A DNA stretch of 59,192 bases from Streptomyces sp. CoH27 (GTDB taxonomy: Bacteria > Actinomycetota > Actinomycetes > Streptomycetales > Streptomycetaceae): the NCBI RefSeq assembly GCF_020181035.1, contig NZ_JAIQYY010000034.1, forward strand, positions 1 to 59,192, written 5' to 3'. Position 1 is the stretch's first letter. Each line of letters begins with the position of its first letter. A program made the position numbers and the translations under genes. Under the pieces are notes generated by a model, which saw only the letters and a list, made by a program, of their open reading frames with translations, did no database searches and was not told the origin of the DNA. Shown piece by piece: positions 34,254 to 41,958 of this stretch.

Positions 34254-34450
34254 ATGACCCACCGCTCGATGCACTCGCCCCGGCCGCCCGCACGGCCCCG
34301 GCCCGCCCTGCTCACCTTTCTCGGCGGGGTGGGCACGGTCACCGGCAGTACGATCCTGGTCGAGAGCGACCACGCCCGGGTCCTCGGCGGCGGTCTCTTC
34401 CAGGGCCTTGCCGACCTGTGGCGCCGCAACCGGCGGGCCTGCCCTTGTGA
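34254..34450 (+). pseudogene. MBL-fold RNA-processing hydrolase, N-terminal remnant
   Basis: ATG 34254 with GAGGAG upstream begins a frame that reads ALLTFLGGVGTVTGSTILVE, then GLFQGLADLWRRNRR. That is the start of a metallo-beta-lactamase/beta-CASP hydrolase, whose family normally continues to the HxHxDH metal motif. Here homology ends after about 65 residues, before any metal ligand, and the sequence runs into the convergent CBS-BON gene. So the gene was truncated by deletion. Confidence 0.65.
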
Positions 34451-34471
34451 CGCCCGGTGGCATCGAGACCC

Positions 34472-35200
34472 TCACGTTCGTCGCGGTCGGCCTTCGGCCG
34501 CGCCGTGCACGGTCGGTCGTGTCGTCTGTGCGTGCCTGTCGTCGAAGCCGTAGGTGAGGTGGTCCACGACGTCGACGACACCGTCCATGCGGTGCGTCAG
34601 ACCGACCGCTGCGGTGACGTCGTCGCGGTGCTCCAGCTGTCCGGTGAGCGTGACCACTCCGTCGTACACGGCGACGTCGACGACATCCGGGCTGAGCCGC
34701 AGGGCATTGGTGAACACCTCACGTTGCACGGCCCGCCGGATCTCGTCGTCGGAGCGCAGGAAGACCTGCAGCAGGTCGCGACGCGTGACGATGCCGACGA
34801 GGCGGTCCTCCTCGTCGACCACTGGCAGCCGTTCGATGCCGTGCCGCGTCATCAGCCGGGCTGCCTCGGACAGGGCCGCCTCCGCGGGGACCGTCACAGC
34901 GGGCGCCGACATCAGCCCGCCCGCTGTACGCGCCCGGCTGCGGGCGGCGCTCTGGCGGGCATCGCGGCTCAGGCCACGTACCCAGGCGGCGAGGTGACCG
35001 CCGGGCTCCGGTGGGCGTGCCTGGCGCCGCATCAGGTCGGTCTCGGAGATCACCCCGATGATCTTGTCGTCCTCGTCGATCACCGGCAGCCCGCTGATGC
35101 GGTGCTGGCGGAGGAGGCGTACGACCTCCTTGAACGGGGTGCCGTAGCGGGCCGTGACGACGTCGTCGGTCATGACTGCACCGACCTTGGTGGGGTTCAT
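34472..35200 (-). CDS. CBS-CBS-BON protein
   Basis: A 242-residue protein: CBS1 (about 1-62, VGAVMTDDVVTARYGTPFKE, IIGVISETDLM), CBS2 (about 95-155, MSAPAVTVPAEAALSEAARL), BON (about 155-220, VAVYDGVVTLTGQLEHRD). A polar tail is rich in Arg/Thr. It follows the GNAT/acyl-CoA synthetase gene by 28 bp on the same strand and is likely co-transcribed with it. Its 3' end abuts the MBL-fold remnant, so the last 15-20 residues may be replaced by foreign sequence. Confidence 0.92.
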   Translation of the reverse strand: MNPTKVGAVMTDDVVTARYGTPFKEVVRLLRQHRISGLPVIDEDDKIIGVISETDLMRRQARPPEPGGHLAAWVRGLSRDARQSAARSRARTAGGLMSAPAVTVPAEAALSEAARLMTRHGIERLPVVDEEDRLVGIVTRRDLLQVFLRSDDEIRRAVQREVFTNALRLSPDVVDVAVYDGVVTLTGQLEHRDDVTAAVGLTHRMDGVVDVVDHLTYGFDDRHAQTTRPTVHGAAEGRPRRT

Positions 35201-35228
35201 GGCTGGCCTCCTTCCGCGGTGGCGCCCG

Positions 35229-37916
35229 TCAGCGCAGCCTGCGCAGGTAGGGATCGTGAGGGTGGCGTGGCACGAGCCGGACGCGGGCGTCGAGCGTGGT
35301 GACGCCGTGAGGCCCGGCCAGGACCGGGTTGAGGTCGGCCTCCGCCAGTTCGGGCAGGTCGGAGGCCATCCGGGACAGGCGGTGCAGCAGTTGCTCCAGT
35401 CCGCCGAGGTCGGCGGTGGGGCTGCCGGCGTAGCCGAACAGCAGCGGGGAGCAGTGGGGCGACGTCAGAAGGTCGTGCACGTCGAGGTCGGTGAGCGGGG
35501 CGAGCCGGGCCGCGTGGTCGGCGAGCAGTTCGGTCGCCGTACCGCCGAGTCCGAACACCACCAGCGGCCCGAAGACCTCGTCCTGGACGACTCCGGCGAA
35601 CAGTTCGGTGCCGCGTTCGGCCAGCGGTTGCACCACCACTCCGGTCATCCGGTCACCGAACCGGGTGACCAGGTCGCGGTGGGCGGCCCTGACCTGGGAA
35701 GCGTTCTGAAGATCGAGGTGAAGGGCGTGCTGCTCGCTCTTGTGCAGCAGACCCGGCCAGTACGCCTTCATGACGATGCGTCCGTCCGGTCCGGCGAGCC
35801 GCCCGGCCGCGGCGACCGCCTCGTCCTCGTCCCAGGCCCATTCCCAGGGGATCTGCGGGATGCCGTAGCAGCCCAGGAGCGCAGCCGTCGCCTGCGGGTC
35901 GGGCCAGCCTCCCTCCGGGTTCCCGTCCAGGAAGGCGGCGGTCAGACTCTTCGCGCGTCCGGTATCCACGTCCGTCAGCTCCGGTACGGCGCCGGGAAGT
36001 CGGGCGAGCCAGCCGGCGCGGGCTGCCGCGTGGGCCAGGGCGCGGGCGGCGTCCTCGGCGTCGGAGTAGGCGGGTACGGCGCCTCCGCCGGCGGTCGACA
36101 GTAGCTCGACGCGGGCAGCCTGGGCGGGCAGCACCGCGGCGACCGGGCGGGTCAGCGGCCCCGCCGTCGACGTCAGGGCGCGCACCAGGTCCTCGCCGGT
36201 GGCCGCCGCGACCGCTGTGGGGACCAGGCTCACCAAGACCGCGTCAACGGCGCCGTGCCGGGCCAGCAGGCTGACGCTCGCCCGCAGTTGTTCCTCTGTC
36301 ACGGCCGGTGTGACGTCCACGGGGTTGGCCGCTGTGGCGCCGCCGGGCAACAGGGCGGGGAGTTCGTCCGCCAGGCCGGCGGGAAGCGGTGGGACGACGA
36401 GTCCGGCGTCCACGCAGGCGTCAGCGGCCAGGACGCCCGCCCCGCCCGCGTTGCTGACGACGGCGACCTTCCCACCCGGGGGCAGCGGCTGGGCATGCAA
36501 CAGGGCGGCCGTGTCGAGGAGTTCGCCGATGGTCCGGGTGGCGGTGATGCCGGCCTGGGTGAACAGGGCCTGCCGGGTCATGGTCGGAGTGGCGGCCGCC
36601 GCGGTGTGCGAGGCTGCGGCCCGCCGTCCGGCCTCGGACCGGCCCGCGTCCACCGTCAGCACCGGCATCGTCCGGGCCACCCGGCGGGCGGTGCGCGAGA
36701 AGGCGCGGGGGTTGCCGAAGGACTCCAGGTGCAGCAGCGCCAGGTCGGTGCGCCCGTCGCTCTCCCACCACTGGAGCATGTCGTTGCCGCTGACGTCGTA
36801 CTTGTCGCCGAGCGAGACGAACGTCGACACGCCGATGCCGAGCCGGGCCAGCCCGTCCAGCAGCGCGATGCCGACGCCGCCCGACTGTACGGCGACCCCG
36901 GCGGTGCCCGGCCCTGGGTGCCGAGCGGCGAAGGTGGCGTCCAGGTGGGCGTCGTCCTCGGTGTTGGCCAGGCCCAGGCAGTTCGGGCCGACCAGCCGCA
37001 TGCCATGACGCCGGCACGCGTCCAGCAGTACCCGGGATTGCTGGGCATCCAGGCCCGCGGAGACCACGAGCAGGGCGTGCACACCAGCTCGCCCGCACTC
37101 CTCGGCCACTTCGGGGACGGCTGTGGCCGGTACGGCGATCACGGCCAGGTCCGGTACGTGTGGCAGGTCGGCGACGGACCGCCAGGCGTGCACCCCGGCG
37201 ATCGCGGCGGCCTCGGGGTGCACGGCATACAGCCGCCCGGTGTAAGAACCGTTGTGGATGTTGCGCAGGATCGCGCGCCCGACCGACCCGGGTCGGCGGC
37301 CCGCGCCGATCACCGCGACGGTTCCGGGGCGTAGCAGCGGCCGCAGACTGGCGATGTCGGCCAGCCGGCCGCGCGACTCGACGGCGCTCAAGTAGGTCTC
37401 GTCCTCGGCGAGTTCGACCGTGCAGTGTACCTCGGGCTCGTCGAAGCGGCGGGTGACGCGCAGCCCCAGATCGTGGAAGACCTTGAGGACGTCGTGGTTC
37501 TCGGCCAGGGCGTCGGCGCTGAACGCGGTGACGCCCGCCGTACGCGCGGCGTCCGCGAGGTGTTCCAGCAGGAGAGTGGCGACGCCGCGGTGATGCCAGC
37601 CATCGGCCACGGCGACCGAGATCTCCGCGGTGCTGCTGCCCGGCAGGACTTCGTACTCGGCCAGCCCCACGAGCCGCCCCTCGTACTCGGCGGCCAGCGC
37701 GCGGTAGCCGGGGCGTTCACCTCCGGCCACCCGGTCGGCGGCCTGCCGGGCGGAGACCGGGCTGACGGAGAAGAACCTGAGCCGCAGGTTCTGCGGTGCC
37801 ATCTCCTCGTACAGCCGTTGCACTTCTCCATGGTCGGCCGGACCCGCCCGCCGTATGCGCACGGTCGTTCCGTCGGCCAGCAGGGCATGCACGGGGACTT
37901 CCTGGACGCCGGTCAT
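35229..37916 (-). CDS. GNAT acetyltransferase fused to ADP-forming acyl-CoA synthetase
   Basis: An 895-residue fusion. The N-terminal GNAT domain (about 1-175) has ISVAVADGWHHRGVATLLLE, the acetyl-CoA pyrophosphate loop. A CoA-binding Rossmann domain (about 190-290, VAVIGAGRRPGSVGRAIL) is followed by a succinyl-CoA ligase-like region (about 300-650, VGPNCLGLAN, GRRAAASHTAAAA with the conserved phosphohistidine candidate). A C-terminal ATP-grasp domain (about 665-890, GCYGIPQIPWEWA, VMKAYWPGLLHKSE) ends the protein. Such fusions are protein lysine acetyltransferases that often control acetyl-CoA synthetase; in the enteric Pat the GNAT is C-terminal. With the His kept, an active synthetase is possible. 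It heads an operon with a CBS-BON gene. Confidence 0.92.
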   Translation of the reverse strand: MTGVQEVPVHALLADGTTVRIRRAGPADHGEVQRLYEEMAPQNLRLRFFSVSPVSARQAADRVAGGERPGYRALAAEYEGRLVGLAEYEVLPGSSTAEISVAVADGWHHRGVATLLLEHLADAARTAGVTAFSADALAENHDVLKVFHDLGLRVTRRFDEPEVHCTVELAEDETYLSAVESRGRLADIASLRPLLRPGTVAVIGAGRRPGSVGRAILRNIHNGSYTGRLYAVHPEAAAIAGVHAWRSVADLPHVPDLAVIAVPATAVPEVAEECGRAGVHALLVVSAGLDAQQSRVLLDACRRHGMRLVGPNCLGLANTEDDAHLDATFAARHPGPGTAGVAVQSGGVGIALLDGLARLGIGVSTFVSLGDKYDVSGNDMLQWWESDGRTDLALLHLESFGNPRAFSRTARRVARTMPVLTVDAGRSEAGRRAAASHTAAAATPTMTRQALFTQAGITATRTIGELLDTAALLHAQPLPPGGKVAVVSNAGGAGVLAADACVDAGLVVPPLPAGLADELPALLPGGATAANPVDVTPAVTEEQLRASVSLLARHGAVDAVLVSLVPTAVAAATGEDLVRALTSTAGPLTRPVAAVLPAQAARVELLSTAGGGAVPAYSDAEDAARALAHAAARAGWLARLPGAVPELTDVDTGRAKSLTAAFLDGNPEGGWPDPQATAALLGCYGIPQIPWEWAWDEDEAVAAAGRLAGPDGRIVMKAYWPGLLHKSEQHALHLDLQNASQVRAAHRDLVTRFGDRMTGVVVQPLAERGTELFAGVVQDEVFGPLVVFGLGGTATELLADHAARLAPLTDLDVHDLLTSPHCSPLLFGYAGSPTADLGGLEQLLHRLSRMASDLPELAEADLNPVLAGPHGVTTLDARVRLVPRHPHDPYLRRLR

Positions 37917-37999
37917 CGCTTACTCTCCCTCCAGACGGTCCCGCGTTCAGCGTCCGGCGTCGGGTCCAGGCCGCACAGGGGCTGACCGGGCATCGCGCC

Positions 38000-38013
38000 G
38001 GGCCGTGTGGCCC
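38000..38013 (-). promoter_or_regulatory. Dormancy-box palindrome 7 (GNAT-synthetase fusion)
   Basis: GGGCCGTGTGGCCC, perfect arms, centred 90 bp before the fusion gene's start. Confidence 0.6.
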
Positions 38014-38107
38014 TGGCTCACGGCGGGCGCCGGGGCCTGCCGTACGCCCGGTATGGCCTCTGTGCTCACCAGGAGACCGGATCCCGTTTGTGCCCACTGG
38101 GCGATGA

Positions 38108-38121
38108 GGGTCCCATGGCCC
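38108..38121 (+). promoter_or_regulatory. Dormancy-box palindrome 8 (CBS gene)
   Basis: GGGTCCCATGGCCC within GAGGGTCC-CAT-GGCCCCTC (8-bp arms, one mismatch), centred about 131 bp before the plus-strand CBS gene. It is the second copy in this divergent region. Confidence 0.5.
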
Positions 38122-38245
38122 CTCACGTTGGCCTCACCGGCTCAAGACGTGCTCCGCGGTCCGGGCGAGCGTGACGAGCAGAAACTCCGAAGGCCAAGGG
38201 CACTCGGGTCCCGGCTCGGCCGGCGCTCAGTGGGAGGAGGCAGCC

Positions 38246-38743
38246 GTGGATGAGAGGCTTTGCGTGGCCGCCCTGATGAACGGGACGCCGTACTCGATCA
38301 GTGAGGACGAGACGCTGCTGACGGCCTGGGAACTGGTCGAGCGGTCCGGGCAACGTCATCTGCCGGTGGTCCGCCAGGACGGCTGCTGCGCCGGTGTGCT
38401 GGACCGCGCCGAGCTCGCTGTCGCCTGCGCGGAACCCGCGGTGGCGCTGTCCCGCCGGAGGGTGTGCGACCTCGTGCACGGTCGGCGTACGGTCACGGTC
38501 CATCCCGAGGAATCGACGCCCAGTGCGGCGGCCGTGATGACGGAGGAACACCTGGACGCGCTGCCGGTCACCGACCAGCACGGACGGCTGACCGGCCTGC
38601 TCACGGCAGGGGACTACGTGGCCGCCGCGGCTGGTCTGGTCCGGCACACAGGGCCGGCCCAGCAGGCGCCGCACCTGTGCGCACCACTGCCCGGGCTGCC
38701 GCCTCGCCGAAGGGAGCGGGAACGCGGCATTCCCATTCCGTAG
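38246..38743 (+). CDS. Two-CBS-domain protein
   Basis: A 165-residue protein with two CBS motifs (about 10-65, YSISEDETLLTAWELVERSG; about 72-130, VTVHPEESTPSAAAVM) and a Pro/Arg-rich tail. GTG 38246 is chosen for GGAGGAGG 6 nt upstream. It is more divergent than the CBS-BON proteins and has no BON domain. It is transcribed away from the GNAT fusion gene, sharing a 329-bp region with two dormancy boxes. Confidence 0.88.
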   Translation: MDERLCVAALMNGTPYSISEDETLLTAWELVERSGQRHLPVVRQDGCCAGVLDRAELAVACAEPAVALSRRRVCDLVHGRRTVTVHPEESTPSAAAVMTEEHLDALPVTDQHGRLTGLLTAGDYVAAAAGLVRHTGPAQQAPHLCAPLPGLPPRRRERERGIPIP

Positions 38744-38767
38744 GGGCGTGCGGGCCGCTCGGAGGTC

Positions 38768-39225
38768 TCACGGCCCGGCCAGGCATACGGCCGTGACCTT
38801 GTACTCGGGGCAGGACGTGACCGTGTCCGCGTGGGCGGAAGCGAGGCGGTTCACTCCGCTCGCTGGGAAGGGCAAGGAGCAGAAGACCTGGCTGGGGGCG
38901 AGTAGTTCGCTGGTCCGGGCTATGAGCCGGGGTCGTACCGTGCCAGCTCTCCACGGTGATCTGTGCACCTTCCGGTACGCCGTGCCGGATGGCGTCGTCG
39001 GCGTGGACGTGGAGGACGTCGGCCGGGTCGAGCGCGAGGTTGCCTCCGCACCGGGTCGTGCTGCCTGAGTTGTAGCGAGCCCAGCGTCGTCCGGTGACCA
39101 GGACCTGCGGTGTGTGCCGACGGTGCCGCGGAGGATCGCCAGGTTGACCAGGCCCGCACCCCGTCGGTGCCGTGTAGGTGTTCGGTGACGCCCAGGCCGT
39201 AGACGACCGCGGGCTGCGGGGCACG
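38768..39225 (-). pseudogene. Formate dehydrogenase-like molybdopterin enzyme, C-terminal remnant
   Basis: Three frame segments read in order give the C-terminal end of a molybdopterin oxidoreductase. VTEHLHGTDGVRALVNLAIL lies before about 39100. VLVTGRRWARYNSGSTTRCG and DVLHVHADDAIRHGVPEGAQ lie in the middle. SQVFCSLPFPASGVNRL and ADTVTSCPEYKVTAV lie at the end. This is the molydopterin dinucleotide-binding domain of formate dehydrogenase-type alpha subunits. The bulk of the enzyme (several hundred residues) and the frame are lost. It is debris of an anaerobic-type enzyme in the dormancy island. Confidence 0.72.
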
Positions 39226-39353
39226 GCCAAGACGAAGGGCTCAGACTGGTGAGACTTGATCCGCCGTCACAGGGTCACCGTTCACCCGACGGCGAGGCGG
39301 TACACGGCCACCAGTCGGCACCTCCCCCGGCTGACCTCCTGCCGCAGGCCGGA

Positions 39354-39986
39354 CTATGCGCGGCCGGGTTGTTGCTGCATATGCAGGAAGCGACCGTGCC
39401 AGGTGTGATACCAGACAGCACCGGTGCTCGCGTTGACCGAGAGCATGCCGACGAGGTGGTCGTCGCGGAGGGTGTGCAGGGTGTAGTACCCAGGGAACTG
39501 GTCGGGTCCCGCCGCATGCAGACCGGTGTGGTGTTCGCTCAGCCAGCGGTCGGCGTTCCGTACCGCTTGCCCGGGACCGATCTCCGGAGTGCCGGGCCGA
39601 GTGCCGGCGGCCATCATGCCGTAGGCGGTGTTCCACATCATGGCCGGGCCAAACTCCGGCTGGACCAAGCCGCTGCTGGGGTTGATGAGCACCTCGGTGG
39701 CGCCTTTTCCGTGAGCGTCGAGGAGCTGGGCGTAGTAGCCGTTGGTGAACCGCATGATCTCCCCGACGTGCAGACCCCACCGGTTGGCGAAGCTCTGCGC
39801 GGCGCGGCTGGCCTCAGTCAGGTTGTGCACCACTCCCTCGCGGGATGTCACGCCCGTCATCGTCTTGGGGCCTGGACGCCACGACGGGGAGCCATTGCCG
39901 CCGATCCACATGATCGAGGCGATCAGTGCGGCCACCGCGGCGACCAGCACGGCAAGCGGCAGCCAGCGCCCGCGGAGCCCGGTCAT
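39354..39986 (-). CDS. Membrane-anchored protein with PepSY-like C-terminal repeat
   Basis: A 210-residue protein. One N-terminal helix (about 8-28, LPLAVLVAAVAALIASIMWI) anchors an extracytoplasmic domain. The domain has two alpha-beta segments such as VGEIMRFTNGYYAQLLDAHG followed by ATEVLINPSSGLVQPE, and YTLHTLRDDHLVGMLSVNAS followed by TGAVWYHTWHG. That is a PepSY-like pattern of '...G.V.......' strands. The family name is my inference. It starts in an ATGA overlap with the SHOCT gene (39983-39986), so both are one operon. Confidence 0.75.
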   Translation of the reverse strand: MTGLRGRWLPLAVLVAAVAALIASIMWIGGNGSPSWRPGPKTMTGVTSREGVVHNLTEASRAAQSFANRWGLHVGEIMRFTNGYYAQLLDAHGKGATEVLINPSSGLVQPEFGPAMMWNTAYGMMAAGTRPGTPEIGPGQAVRNADRWLSEHHTGLHAAGPDQFPGYYTLHTLRDDHLVGMLSVNASTGAVWYHTWHGRFLHMQQQPGRA

Positions 39987-40249
39987 TGGGGCCTCGGATG
40001 GTGGCTAGCGAGGCGTTCGCGGGCTTCGGCATACGTGTCTGTGTCGATTTCGCCGGATGCGTAGCGGCGGTCGAGGATCTCCTCCGGGGTTTCTCGCTGC
40101 TCATGGCCTTCCCAGCCGTGGCTTCGGTGGGAAGGCCCGCCAGGCGGACCCTGCGTCAGGCGGAGCACCGCCCACACCGCGAGGCCGATCAGTGCGATCC
40201 ACAGCAGGGGCATGAACGCCATCCACGCCCAGCCGCCGTCCCAGTACAT
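39983..40249 (-). CDS. Membrane protein with SHOCT domain
   Basis: An 88-residue protein: one membrane helix (about 8-30, WMAFMPLLWIALIGLAVWAV), a polar linker, and a C-terminal SHOCT motif TPEEILDRRYASGEIDTDTY then AEARERL. The start is ATG 40249, or GTG 40252 just before it, with GGAGG 8-11 nt upstream; an in-frame TTG at 40285 is less likely. It is coupled to the next gene by ATGA. A dormancy-box copy lies 87 bp upstream. SHOCT domains are short oligomerisation-like motifs of unclear role. Confidence 0.85.
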   Translation of the reverse strand: MYWDGGWAWMAFMPLLWIALIGLAVWAVLRLTQGPPGGPSHRSHGWEGHEQRETPEEILDRRYASGEIDTDTYAEARERLASHHPRPQ

Positions 40250-40329
40250 CACCGGCCCCACCTCCGCCCGCGGAGCTTTGGACAATGGGCCTCACGCCCA
40301 TACTGGCCGCAGGCCGTGTGGGTGCGCCA

Positions 40330-40343
40330 AGGCCGATTGGCCC
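40330..40343 (-). promoter_or_regulatory. Dormancy-box palindrome 9 (SHOCT/PepSY-like operon)
   Basis: AGGCCGATTGGCCC, identical to the ppdK copy except for its first base, centred 87 bp before the SHOCT start. Confidence 0.5.
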
Positions 40344-40498
40344 TGCTCCCTGGACCACCTGGCACTTCTTCGCCGTGAGTGAGTCGGTCCTCGCGGTCGG
40401 CCCGCGAGGACTCGGCGCGGATGCGCACCGGGTCCTCGGCGCTACCCAGGTCGGCCGAGAGTCACGCCGACAACGGTGTGCTGCATCACCTGGCGGAA

Positions 40499-40672
40499 TT
40501 AGCAAGCCGTCTGCTCGCAGGCCCGGTCGAGGCAGTCCCACGGACCGACAGGCACCTCGATGGGCACGTGCTGGCTGTAGTCGAAGTCGTCCTTGTACAT
40601 CGAGGGGTCGTCGTCCTGGTTGTGCGGCACGGTCAGCGGCTGGACGGCCTGAGTCTCGGGGGTCTCGGTCAC
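40499..40672 (-). CDS. Small acidic protein encoded with the resolvase
   Basis: A 57-residue frame starting with GTG in a GTGA overlap with the resolvase stop (40669-40672), so translationally coupled. It is acidic (NQDDDPSMYKDDFDYSQH) and ends in CLDRACEQTAC with three Cys. Not recognised. Its position inside the Tn3-type unit suggests an accessory transposon protein. Confidence 0.5.
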   Translation of the reverse strand: MTETPETQAVQPLTVPHNQDDDPSMYKDDFDYSQHVPIEVPVGPWDCLDRACEQTAC

Positions 40673-41337
40673 TTGCTGGCCTCCAACTGGTGGGGGACGT
40701 CTCCGGCCCGAAGTTCGCGCAGGTCGGGGATGTGGTTGTAGAGAGTGCCCGGGGAGACACCCAGCAGCTTGGCGATCGAGGTGATGGAACGGCCGGGGTC
40801 GGGCAGCAGGTCGCGGGCAGCCTTGATGATTTCCTCGGTGGCGACGGTGGGGCGTCCGCCGACCCGGCCGCGGGCGCGGGCGGCGGCCAGGCCCTCGCGG
40901 GTGCCCTGGACGATGAGTTCGCGGATGAACTCCGCCAGGGCGGCGAAGACGTGGAAGACGAGCCGGCCGCCGGGAGTGGTGGTGTCGAGGTTCTCGTGCA
41001 GCGAGGTGAAGCCGATCTCTCGCGTGCGGAGTTCGGCGACCATGTTGATGAGGTCTTGGAGGCTGCGGCCGTAGCGGTCGAGCGAGGGGACGACCAACGT
41101 GTCGCCGGCGTCGAGGAACGCGTGGCACGCCTTCAGCTCCGGGCGCAGGTCGGTCTTGCCGGACTTCTTGTCGGAGAAGATCTTGCGGCACCCGGCGGCG
41201 GTGAGGGCGTCGATCTGCCGTTCGAGCTTCTGCCCGCCGGTCGACACCCGCGCGTACCCGATCTTGATCTCGGTTCTTATGAGCGGTTCGGCGACGAGGA
41301 GTTCGGGGTGGCCGGACGGGGCCGGGAAGTCACTCAT
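40669..41337 (-). CDS. tnpR: Tn3-family resolvase (serine recombinase)
   Basis: A 222-residue serine recombinase. The catalytic domain opens with KIGYARVSTGGQKLERQIDA (nucleophile Ser about 32). It has VPSLDRYGRSLQDLINMVAE with the DRxGRS motif, and GRLVFHVFAALAEFIRELI. A C-terminal HTH (SITSIAKLLGVSPGTLYNHI) binds the res site. All expected catalytic Arg/Ser residues look present. The N-terminal 25 residues are extra. Just upstream lies a probable res site, then the accessory ORF and tnpA on the same strand. It would resolve cointegrates. Confidence 0.93.
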   Translation of the reverse strand: MSDFPAPSGHPELLVAEPLIRTEIKIGYARVSTGGQKLERQIDALTAAGCRKIFSDKKSGKTDLRPELKACHAFLDAGDTLVVPSLDRYGRSLQDLINMVAELRTREIGFTSLHENLDTTTPGGRLVFHVFAALAEFIRELIVQGTREGLAAARARGRVGGRPTVATEEIIKAARDLLPDPGRSITSIAKLLGVSPGTLYNHIPDLRELRAGDVPHQLEASK

Positions 41338-41350
41338 GACCCCGGATCAT

Positions 41351-41471
41351 GTCAGAAAACAGTGGTCCGGGGTTCTTGAATGACCCTGGTTTTTGAAGGG
41401 TTTTTTGAAGGCCCTGCGGGGGTGCGCGGGGCCCTGTCCGGTGATCTTCAGAAAACGAACGTTTCTTGAAG
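41351..41471. promoter_or_regulatory. Probable res site for the resolvase
   Basis: A/T-rich dyads in otherwise GC-rich DNA, between tnpR and the accessory ORF. GTCAGAAAAC (41351-41360) faces TTCTTGAATGAC (41373-41384). CTTCAGAAAAC and GTTTCTTGAAG face each other at 41446-41471. A direct repeat of TTTTTTGAAG-like sequence lies between. Multiple resolvase subsites and the tnpR promoter are expected at such a spot. Confidence 0.55.
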
Positions 41472-41492
41472 GGCGGGGAGTGCGGGACGGTG

Positions 41493-41948
41493 TCACCCGG
41501 CGCTGTACGGGCGCGGCTGTCCGCCGACTGCCTCAGTCATGTCGGCGGCCTTGTCGAGCATCTGCTGGACCCGCTTGCGGCTGAAGGAGACGAGGAGGAG
41601 GGCGAGGGCGTAGACGGTCAGGGTGTGGATGCGGTCGCGGACTTCCAGGGACCCGCCGTCGATCAGCTCCCGCATCGTCACCTCGCCCCGGGCCAGTTGG
41701 CGGGCGGCCGTGGTGACGGCGAACTCGTGCTCGGTCGGCGCGAAGCGGGCCAGGGCATCGACTTCCCGCACGAGGGACGCCGGGACGTACGGGCGGCCGG
41801 TATCCCGGAGCATCTGGAGAGTGTCGTTGTAGAAGTTCGCGGTCACGCCCCTGGCGAACTCCAGCTGGTCGTCCTCCAGGTGCGCGAGGTGTTCGGCGAC
41901 CGCGGCGCGGTCGCGTGCGGCGTAGGCCCGCCACAGATGGCCCGCCAC
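41493..41948 (-). CDS. Transposon accessory protein, possibly 5'-frameshifted
   Basis: A 151-residue helical protein beginning (GTG 41948) AGHLWRAYAARDRAAVAEHL and containing VTANFYNDTLQMLRDTGRPY and TLTVYALALLLVSFSRKRVQ. No recognised domain. Just upstream, in another frame, MAEFHDFQDITDPRMNEA (ATG 42004, overlapping the tnpA end) looks like its natural start. One base lost at about 41948-41953 would join the two into about 170 residues. So it may be a broken gene or start internally. Confidence 0.5.
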   Translation of the reverse strand: MAGHLWRAYAARDRAAVAEHLAHLEDDQLEFARGVTANFYNDTLQMLRDTGRPYVPASLVREVDALARFAPTEHEFAVTTAARQLARGEVTMRELIDGGSLEVRDRIHTLTVYALALLLVSFSRKRVQQMLDKAADMTEAVGGQPRPYSAG

Positions 41949-41958
41949 GATGCCTCGT

